From Proteus sp. FME41 (GTDB lineage Bacteria > Pseudomonadota > Gammaproteobacteria > Enterobacterales > Enterobacteriaceae): a stretch of 57,969 nucleotides of DNA. The DNA lies in contig NZ_JABUYL010000022.1 in NCBI RefSeq assembly GCF_014897315.1, forward strand, positions 1 to 57,969, given 5' to 3'. The notes below the pieces were generated by a model, which was given only the letters and a program-made list of their open reading frames with translations, had not been told where the DNA came from and did no database searches. The position numbers and the translations under genes are program-made. Below are positions 23,581-30,123 of this stretch, piece after piece. Numbering within the stretch: the first letter of the stretch is position 1; each line of letters starts with the position of its first letter.

Positions 23581-24030
23581 CTAGTTGTAAGACTTAAATA
23601 GGGATTGGTTGCCTGATTTATCAAAAGCAATCACTTGATACGGTTCTTTATAATCGCCTGCATACATACCTAAACTTCCTGCTGGCATACCTGCAACCGC
23701 AATACCTGATTTTGATTTATCGACTAAATTGATATTTTTTAGGCTATCTACTGGGATATGCCCAACTAAGTCCTTACCTTGGTAAGTCGCCAAGTGGCAA
23801 CTTAATAAATTATTGGGTACACCTGCTTGTTGGTATTTTTCCATTAATTGCGTTTCTGACACAATATTCACTTTAACGTTAAATCCTGCTTCTTTTACGC
23901 CATCAGCCCATAAAGTACAGCACCCGCAACTGTCTGTTTTATAAACTTCAACGATATTATGATGAGATGCATAAGCGGTACTTGCAAAAGCGGATATTGC
24001 CATAATAGAGGGGAGTAATAATTTTTTCAT
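23581..24030 (-). CDS. DUF411 family periplasmic metal-binding-like protein
   Basis: The 149-residue precursor has a signal peptide (MKKLLLPSIMAISAFASTAYA). The mature part begins with VEVYKTDSCGCCTLWADGVKEAGF, the CxCC hallmark of DUF411, followed by a conserved GVP, a third Cys in LLSCHLATY, and GHIPVDSL and AGMPAGSLGM motifs. DUF411 proteins (CopG-like) are often encoded with copper or silver resistance genes and have a thioredoxin-like arrangement. Here there is no metal pump gene adjacent, so the role is open. Upstream at 24211-24410 lies a probable small RNA or leader on the same strand. Confidence 0.8.
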   Translation of the reverse strand: MKKLLLPSIMAISAFASTAYASHHNIVEVYKTDSCGCCTLWADGVKEAGFNVKVNIVSETQLMEKYQQAGVPNNLLSCHLATYQGKDLVGHIPVDSLKNINLVDKSKSGIAVAGMPAGSLGMYAGDYKEPYQVIAFDKSGNQSLFKSYN

Positions 24031-24210
24031 TGTCTATTCCTTTCATAAGATTGATAAATGAAACAATAATGTTTCCCCCTACAGGAAGGTCAATTTAATA
24101 AAGGTATAAACACGTAGATTTTTGTAAAAAAATATTTATAGAAAACAAAGGTATAAATAATATTTTCATGGTTTTTATTAGATTTTAATACGATTTATAG
24201 AAATTAGTCA

Positions 24211-24400
24211 GAAAAAAAGCCTGCATAGCAGGCTTAAAATGGAGAAAACAGGGTAAACGTAGAGTTAGGATATAAATGATTTGAGGGTATCTCATCAGTT
24301 AAATCACCTCTTGCGAAGAGTGATTGTGCTTTAACTGGTAATCACTATAAACCTAAACCTAACCTGAGGTTAAAGTGGAGAAATTTGTATAAAGGATCCA
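24211..24400 (-). ncRNA. Candidate small RNA or regulatory leader with intrinsic terminator
   Basis: On the minus strand the region ends in a perfect terminator: AAGCCTGC/GCAGGCTT with a 3-nt loop (24217-24235) and then seven T residues (24212-24218). Upstream is a strong nested stem, AATCA..CTCTT-GCG-AAGAG-TGATT (about 24286-24309), enclosed by CAGTTAAA/TTTAACT-type pairing (about 24278-24324). Further upstream is the 11-bp palindrome AACCTCAGGTT near 24361-24374, a possible regulator site, and a TATAGT near 24340. The gene downstream on this strand is the DUF411 protein, 180 bp beyond the terminator. A 36-codon ORF starting just after the structured stem is possible but unsupported. Confidence 0.45.
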
Positions 24401-24415
24401 ATTTTATTGATTAAA

Positions 24416-24455
24416 TTAAAATATTAAAATATTAAAATATTAAAATATTAAAATA
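24416..24455. repeat. Five perfect copies of the 8-bp unit TTAAAATA
   Basis: Copies lie at 24416, 24424, 24432, 24440 and 24448, with a partial sixth copy at 24456. The block is pure A/T and sits between the candidate small RNA promoter and the terminator of the BOF gene. Such arrays change copy number by strand slippage. Confidence 0.95.
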
Positions 24456-24472
24456 TTAAAAAATAGAAAATA

Positions 24473-24504
24473 AAAAGCTAATATATTTCAATATATTAGC
24501 TTTT
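24473..24504. terminator. Bidirectional terminator after the BOF gene
   Basis: A perfect 14-bp stem (24473-24486 with 24491-24504) encloses the loop TTCA. Flanking A and T tracts make it usable in both directions. It lies 35 bp past the stop of the minus-strand BOF gene. Confidence 0.8.
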
Positions 24505-24538
24505 ATAATAATCAGGATGATTTTAATTTAAAAACAAA

Positions 24539-24931
24539 TTATTTGATAATAGTAATTTGTTTTACATCGATCTCAGTATTTGTCCACTCTTTATCTACTT
24601 TACCTTCAATTCTGACGGTATTATCTGGGGTCACTGTTTGTCCGCGCCATCTTTTATTATCAATATCTACATTGATACCGCCAGTGCTATCTTCAAAAAC
24701 ATACAACTCATCACCAATTTTTTTGGTAATTTTGCCCGTTAAGATAACCCATGTGTCATCAGAAAGATCTTTTGCTTTAGCTACCGTGGTTTCACTAATC
24801 GAAGGGCCTTTAAATCCACCTTGTTCTGTTGGTGTTTGAATTGAACCTTGAAAGCCACCTTGCTGTGTTGTATTTGCTTGAGATGCAAACGCTAATGTAC
24901 TACCAATTAATAATACTAGAATTTTTTTCAT
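24539..24931 (-). CDS. YgiW/YdeI family periplasmic OB-fold (BOF) stress protein
   Basis: The 130-residue precursor has a signal peptide (MKKILVLLIGSTLAFASQA), a short linker with a duplicated QGGFxG motif, and a single OB-fold domain (about residues 50-130) with DDTWVILTGKITKKIGDELYVFEDSTG and INVDIDNKRWRG. This pattern is typical of the BOF family (YgiW, YdeI, VisP) linked to peroxide, cationic peptide or other envelope stresses. Which paralogue this is cannot be told. It is a single-gene unit, divergent from satP with a 361-bp AT-rich gap in which no further gene is seen. Confidence 0.85.
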   Translation of the reverse strand: MKKILVLLIGSTLAFASQANTTQQGGFQGSIQTPTEQGGFKGPSISETTVAKAKDLSDDTWVILTGKITKKIGDELYVFEDSTGGINVDIDNKRWRGQTVTPDNTVRIEGKVDKEWTNTEIDVKQITIIK

Positions 24932-25292
24932 AACAAGCTCACTTATTGGTTAATAATACAACTAATTATTGTGTGAGATTTTATTTCATTTTCATGTATA
25001 AAACCGCATATTAAGGTAAATTTCGGTATTAATATATCAACTGATTGATATTACTTCTCAAATTATAGACCTTTATTTTTCTTTGTGTTTTTTATTGATA
25101 TAAGCATCTATCACTAAATACTTCTTTTCTCTAAGGTAAATCAACTGGTTATTTCCCCTTAGTCTCAGTGTGAGCGGTTATTCAAAAATATACCCTTCGG
25201 GATCATTGTTTTTAGATGTATTACCTCTTATTATCCAGCGCCTTCAAATTTTTTTTAATTTCCCCCTATTATTTTTAGAGGTTTTAGGTTTT

Positions 25293-25865
25293 ATGACTAA
25301 CGAACGCATTGCCAATCCGGGTCCATTAGGTTTAATGGGTTTTGGTATGACAACGATTTTGTTGAACATACATAATGCCGGTTTTTTTCCTGTCGTCTCT
25401 GTCATTATGAGTATGGGAATTTTTTACGGCGGGATCGCTCAAGTTATTGCTGGACTGTTTGAGTTCAAGAAAGGCAATACGTTTGGTGCCACCGCATTTA
25501 CCTCTTATGGTTTTTTTTGGATCACCTTAGTAGGAATTTGGTTATTGCCTGTAATGGGGTTAAGTGAACCCACAACACCTGTCTTTTTAGGGGTGTTTTT
25601 AGCGCTATGGGGAATTTTTACCTTTTTCATGTTTATTGGCACATTAAAAGCCAATAGAGCACTCCAATTTGTCTTTTTAAGCCTGACAATTTTGTTTGCA
25701 TTATTGGCGATAGGAAATATCACCAGTAATGCATTGATTTTAAAAATTGCAGGTTTTGAAGGTATTATTTGTGGTGCCAGTGCTTTTTATCTTGCAATGG
25801 CTGAAGTATTAAATGAGATGTATGGCAGAACCATATTGCCAATTGGTCATAAGTCATTGAGTTAG
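25293..25865 (+). CDS. satP: Acetate/succinate:proton symporter SatP
   Basis: The 190-residue inner-membrane protein has six predicted helices and the AceTr family signature NPGPLGLMGFGMTT (about residues 8-21). E. coli SatP (YaaH) is 188 residues and takes up acetate and succinate with protons. The ATG at 25293 (MTNERIANPGPLGL) matches the family N terminus; an upstream in-frame start at 25170 would add 41 residues that look non-coding. It is convergent with the rhomboid gene, and a GAAGTGGC/GCCACTTC hairpin (25878-25903) spans the junction. Confidence 0.92.
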   Translation: MTNERIANPGPLGLMGFGMTTILLNIHNAGFFPVVSVIMSMGIFYGGIAQVIAGLFEFKKGNTFGATAFTSYGFFWITLVGIWLLPVMGLSEPTTPVFLGVFLALWGIFTFFMFIGTLKANRALQFVFLSLTILFALLAIGNITSNALILKIAGFEGIICGASAFYLAMAEVLNEMYGRTILPIGHKSLS

Positions 25866-25888
25866 CTATTTGATAGGGAAGTGGCTTT

Positions 25889-26473
25889 TTATTTTGCCAC
25901 TTCTACTACTCGACTTTTACGACGTACTAATTTCCTTGCACACCATGCATAAAGTAATCCTGCAATAACGCCCGCAATATGTGACTCTGTAGATACGCCT
26001 AATTGACCAGGAATCAAACCATAAGCCATTGAACTATAATAAAATAAAACAAAAAGTGCGATGACGATATCGATAATTTTACGACGTGTAAAAGCATGAG
26101 CGATAAGTAAAGACCATAATCCAAAAATCCAGCCACTTGCGCCAATATGAATGGCACTTCGTCCAAAAATCCAAACCAATAAACCACTTACGATAATAAT
26201 AAATAGGCTTGAAAAGATATATTCTCGTAATGATTGAGTCATGGATAAAAAGCTAAGAATAAGAAGAGGTAATAAATTACTAAAAAGATGAGACCAAGAG
26301 CCATGTACAAAAGGGGCGATAAAGATACCAATTAATCCTTCTCCTGTTCTTGGAATAATTCCCCATTGAAGAAGTGAAATAGGCAATAGAGAGCCAATTA
26401 ATTGAAGCAGGATTAATGTGATAGTTAACCCACCAAGAAAGGTTAATCTTTTTTTAAACCAAATCTTATCCAT
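25889..26473 (-). CDS. Rhomboid-family intramembrane serine protease
   Basis: The 194-residue membrane protein has about six transmembrane helices. The rhomboid hallmarks are present: HGSWSHLFSNLLPL in the second helix (H-x-x-x-N), the catalytic serine in GASGWIFGL (about residue 130) and the catalytic histidine in ESHIAGVIAGL (about residue 171). It lacks the cytoplasmic N-terminal domain of GlpG and is therefore a minimal, non-GlpG rhomboid. Substrates are unknown. It is co-directional with nagK upstream, with an 87-bp gap, but no functional link is evident. Confidence 0.8.
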   Translation of the reverse strand: MDKIWFKKRLTFLGGLTITLILLQLIGSLLPISLLQWGIIPRTGEGLIGIFIAPFVHGSWSHLFSNLLPLLILSFLSMTQSLREYIFSSLFIIIVSGLLVWIFGRSAIHIGASGWIFGLWSLLIAHAFTRRKIIDIVIALFVLFYYSSMAYGLIPGQLGVSTESHIAGVIAGLLYAWCARKLVRRKSRVVEVAK

Positions 26474-26560
26474 AACGATAGCCTTAATACAGAGTGACGT
26501 AGATAAAACTGTTTTGATAGAAGAGCCTTTAATAAAAGAAGAAAGGCCCTTGTTTGTTTA

Positions 26561-27472
26561 TCAGTCTAATAAATTAAGACAGGCTGCTCCACGAGCACCA
26601 CCTGCATCACCATGACGTGCTTTTTCTATTGCAGGGATTTGAGCATTACCATATAGACAGTGTGAAATATATTCAGGTAATAGCTCATACAGCGCATTAA
26701 ACTGTGATAGCCCACCACCGATAACAATTAAATGAGGATCAAGTACAGTAAGGATATTACTCAAGTAAATCGCAAGTACTTTCATATAGCGATCGACATG
26801 CTCTTGTGTTTTTTCATCCCCTGTATAATATTGTTCAACAATATCAACAGCTCTTTGTGGTGCATGATTGAAGGCTTTATACATACGTTCAAAGCCACGT
26901 CCTGATAGATAAGTTTCAAAACAGGCTTTTTTACCACAACCACAAATAATTTTTGGCATTGTTTCACCGATCACATTATCTGCATCTATGTTCAGATTCA
27001 TATGGCCGATTTCACCCGCAATACCATTTTTGCCAGAAAGGACTTTACCATCAATAACAAAGCCCCCCCCAACACCTGTACCTAATATAAGACCTAATAC
27101 AGAGGGGTGATGGCGAAATTCAGGGTCCCAAGCCTCAGATAAAGCAAAGCAGTTAGCATCATTTTCGACCTTAACCGGTCTATTGAGTATATGAGCGAGG
27201 TCATGAACCATAGGTTTGTATTTAGCCGCTGGAACATTCGTGGTAAATACAGTCCCTTCTTTTGCATTAACAATACCCGGCACACCGACACCAATTTTAC
27301 CTTTACACCCTAAGTCATTGTCAGCTTCTAATGTCAGTTCCTTAAAAACATTCAATAATGCTTGATAGTCATTTTTAGGTGTAGGAACGCGCTTTTGCCA
27401 TACTTGGGTAAGATCTTTATCAAAAACGGCAAGCTCAATTTTTGTGCCGCCCATATCAAAACCATAATACAT
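26561..27472 (-). CDS. nagK: N-acetyl-D-glucosamine kinase
   Basis: NagK phosphorylates GlcNAc recovered from cell-wall turnover to GlcNAc-6-phosphate. The 303-residue ROK-family kinase has the ATP motif MYYGFDMGGTKIELAVFD at the N terminus, the glycine-rich LGLILGTGVGGGFV, the conserved GEIGHMN, and the zinc-binding CGCGKKACFE cluster (about residues 177-186). The length equals E. coli NagK and the ending RHGDAGGARGAA is the same pattern. The gene has no cobB neighbour here, unlike E. coli. Confidence 0.92.
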   Translation of the reverse strand: MYYGFDMGGTKIELAVFDKDLTQVWQKRVPTPKNDYQALLNVFKELTLEADNDLGCKGKIGVGVPGIVNAKEGTVFTTNVPAAKYKPMVHDLAHILNRPVKVENDANCFALSEAWDPEFRHHPSVLGLILGTGVGGGFVIDGKVLSGKNGIAGEIGHMNLNIDADNVIGETMPKIICGCGKKACFETYLSGRGFERMYKAFNHAPQRAVDIVEQYYTGDEKTQEHVDRYMKVLAIYLSNILTVLDPHLIVIGGGLSQFNALYELLPEYISHCLYGNAQIPAIEKARHGDAGGARGAACLNLLD

Positions 27473-27630
27473 ATCAGTCTCTTAATTATTCTGTAAATAT
27501 TATTTATAGCAACAACACGATTGTTGTTACGGTGACATATCTATTTCAGTCAATATTTAAGTTATCTCTACTGCTTATATACACTCGGTTAAAGAAGAAC
27601 AGTGATTGGTGACAGTTGAGTTTTCTTTAT

Positions 27631-28182
27631 CTATTGATAACTATTTTCAATCAACGTACTACGTACTTTCATTAGAGCAAAGCCTAATAAATTTAATCCA
27701 TTCCAAAGAAGGGGATTGCTAACCTCTTTATCTTGTTCACTTAAGCCTACTCCCCATATTTTATCAACAGGGCTTGCTTCAACAAGCACACGATTGCCTG
27801 TTGAAATAAGAAATTTACCCAGTTCTTTATTTTGGGAAAACTTAGCAATATTGGCCCTAATAACGATTTCCATACGTTGTTGATCCCAAATTTCTTGGTT
27901 AAATCCTTTTACTTCTCGTCCTAGGGCTTTTGCTGTGCCAGGGTTAGAGGTCGTAATGATACGTTCATAGATGACTCTATCATTAAATATTCTCGCTTTT
28001 TCAGCCATCATATAGTGTTCTGCTGAAACATAACGAACATTATCTAATATAAAAGGTGCAGGATACCATTGGCTAAAGCAGCTTTTTGTTATGTCATTCT
28101 TTTTCGTTTTGTGCCCCCAAAAATAGATAAATTTTATTTTCTTTCCGGCACAGAAATCTTTTTTTAATTGTTCTAAATCCAT
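27631..28182 (-). CDS. NADAR-family protein (YbiA-like)
   Basis: The 183-residue protein has the NADAR pattern: FIYFWGH near residue 18, SCFSQWYPAPFILDNVRYVSAEHYMMAEKARIF (about 34-66), LGREVKGFNQEIWDQQRMEIV and VLVEASPVDKIWGVGL with the catalytic Asp/Trp region. NADAR proteins hydrolyse N-glycosidic bonds; E. coli YbiA acts on riboflavin-pathway intermediates, and other members remove ADP-ribose from nucleic acids. Which substrate applies here is unknown. The gene stands alone, next to the long gene-free stretch before the cellulose operon. Confidence 0.82.
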   Translation of the reverse strand: MDLEQLKKDFCAGKKIKFIYFWGHKTKKNDITKSCFSQWYPAPFILDNVRYVSAEHYMMAEKARIFNDRVIYERIITTSNPGTAKALGREVKGFNQEIWDQQRMEIVIRANIAKFSQNKELGKFLISTGNRVLVEASPVDKIWGVGLSEQDKEVSNPLLWNGLNLLGFALMKVRSTLIENSYQ

Positions 28183-29550
28183 CTTTTTTCCAGTCGTTAT
28201 TCATGTTCCTTATTCATTTAATAAAGATAGCATAGAAGTAAAGAAGGATAGAGTGCCTTTTTATGATTCTGTGAATAGGTGAAGCGATTCCGCTACTCGT
28301 ATTATTTGTATAATGAAGGTGTCTTTATTTGACTGGTTTTTGTTAAATGATAAGAAAAATAGCATTAAGATTCGTAAGATTATTCTTAAAAAAATCTACT
28401 TAAAACGTATTTGTTTTTATATAGTTACAGAAAAAGATAGTCTTAAAATGAAGTCATCTTATTAGTATAAAGGTGTAGCTAATTAAGTATTTTTAATATA
28501 AAAAATTGGAATGACTAGTATTAATACTAATTATTGGTATATATAACTATATTTTGGATTGTTTATTAATTTATTCAATGAGTTAGTTATATTGTGCTAA
28601 TTATTTTCACTGTTACATTTATAGTTTGAACTAGATCACGCTTGTTCGTTTGTTAAGCTAAATTAACAATATTATTTTAAGACTAAAATATTACTTAAGA
28701 TAATTATCCTAAAACACAGGTTATTCTTAGCGGTATTTACTATATGTGAAAAATATATCTACTCATCGTTCGATAATCTCTTTTTGTCATCATTAAAAGC
28801 CTTTTTTCCTAAAACTTAACCAACTCTGATGTATTTTATTTTTTTCTAGTAAAATAAGAGGGTTTAATTATGACAAAAAACAAGAAACTCACCTTTTGAG
28901 TGTAAAAAATAAGTCTATTTTGATAATTATCAATATGACGAAATAATAAATTAAGTTTTTTAATGTTTTTTTTACAGTTGTATTTTTAGTGAAAATAAGA
29001 AGATTTTTTTTATTTGATCTTGACGGGTTCTTTAATTTTTAGAAGAAATAATATTAAACCTTAATTATTTTAGAATTTTATTTTTATAAAATTTATACAA
29101 ATTGTTACTAATTAATGTTAGTTATTATATGGTTTTAAGGGAGAGGTTTTGGGAGAAAAAAGACGCTAATTTTGATGGTAATAGTAAATGTGAAATTAAG
29201 TAAAAATACCCAATTTTATAAAGTGAAAATGAGTACAGCCTAAAGTTTCATATTTTTTTTGATGTTGTATTTCCCATTAAAATAATTATACAATTTAATT
29301 TAAATAATCATTACTCCTAATCAGATGATGCTTATTTATAATTAAATAAATCAGTATTTATAAGATTAATTTACCCTACATAGTTGATGTTCATTAATTG
29401 ATAGTTTAATGAGAGCTTAAATATGAATTTATAAAGATATATTTTTAAATTATTGTGAAAGTTATCTCTAAAAGTTCTCTCTTCCTTATTTCGGATGAGC
29501 ATCAAGTTATTGAACAAGATTTAGAGTGCTGTTATTAAAGGGGCCACACT
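28183..29550. other. 1.37 kb AT-rich gene-free region upstream of the cellulose operon
   Basis: No open reading frame of useful length with a ribosome-binding site is seen on either strand, and no known riboswitch was recognised. It holds a palindromic TAAGATTATTCTTA (28375-28388) that resembles an RcsB/RcsAB box in 12 of 14 positions, an AT-rich hairpin near 28831-28856, and a strong AAAGGGG ribosome-binding site just before the first cellulose-operon gene. The length suggests a large regulatory region. Confidence 0.6.
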
Positions 29551-29949
29551 ATGTATGATGATATAAGTAACCTAAAAGATAAGTTTCAAGAAGATGGCTT
29601 TGCTTTTCAAGAGTTTTCTTCTACTGCGACTCAAGATGTTGATAATAAAATAGAACCAATAATTATAAGTAATGAAGATAATAATAAAATTAGTAATTTA
29701 AGTAATAATACGTTTTCTGAAACTTCACTTCCTGTGAAAAACAAACAAAAACAGCCTATTACCGTTTCGACTATCCCTTCTTATCGCCAGGATGCTTTAG
29801 CTGTTAAAGCAAATAAAGACAATTTAATTAAGAGTAAGAAAAATTTGTTAGCAGATAATAAAATATTTGATAACAAGGATACAGATAGGAAACATGCACA
29901 TGAAAATATATCATTAAAAGATATTTTTTCATTTATTGCTTCTGTTTAA
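29551..29949 (+). CDS. Small cellulose-operon protein (BcsO/BcsR-like N terminus)
   Basis: This 132-residue, probably cytoplasmic protein has no signal peptide. Its first 22 residues, with DDISNLKDKFQ then FAFQEFSS, resemble the N-terminal motif shared by BcsR- and BcsO-type accessory proteins of cellulose operons. The middle (about 30-115) is Asn/Lys/Ser-rich and looks disordered. The last residues, ISLKDIFSFIASV, could form an amphipathic helix. It has the strong AAAGGGG ribosome-binding site and precedes bcsA by 170 bp in the same direction. The family assignment is an inference from position and a short motif; the function is unproven. Confidence 0.55.
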   Translation: MYDDISNLKDKFQEDGFAFQEFSSTATQDVDNKIEPIIISNEDNNKISNLSNNTFSETSLPVKNKQKQPITVSTIPSYRQDALAVKANKDNLIKSKKNLLADNKIFDNKDTDRKHAHENISLKDIFSFIASV

Positions 29950-30071
29950 TCTAAATAAGAAAAACTCTTTGTGTAAATAAATAATATTGACTGGTGTCAA
30001 TCTTTAGCCATTGTTATTTTATTTTTTAAGATAGGTTTATTTCTTTTCGATATTTTTTATATCGACGGGAA

Positions 30072-30123
30072 ACCTTTGTCTTAAGAAAAGATCTATGGCG
30101 ATGACAAAGGTATGGGTTTATGA
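30072..30123 (+). promoter_or_regulatory. Hairpin covering the bcsA ribosome-binding site
   Basis: ACCTTTGTC (30072-30080) is a perfect complement of GACAAAGGT (30103-30111), with a 22-nt loop. The right arm contains the AAAGG that serves bcsA (ATG at 30120). A second hairpin, TCGATAT-TTTTT-ATATCGA (30047-30065), lies just upstream. A minimal ATG-GGT-TTA-TGA reading frame (30112-30123) overlaps the bcsA start. The structure would hide the ribosome-binding site when folded. Confidence 0.6.

Noticed and set aside
24416-24460. Repeat block as a CRISPR array
   Set aside because: The 8-bp units are contiguous with no spacers and no cas genes.
25169-25184. CRP-like half site TGTGA before satP
   Set aside because: Only the left half matches; the right half ATTCA does not fit TCACA.
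25170-25292. Longer N terminus for SatP
   Set aside because: The extra 41 residues have no family match; the ATG at 25293 gives the conserved NPGPLGL N terminus.
28183-29550. c-di-GMP riboswitch in the cellulose leader
   Set aside because: No GEMM-type core or tetraloop-receptor pattern was recognised in this AT-rich sequence.
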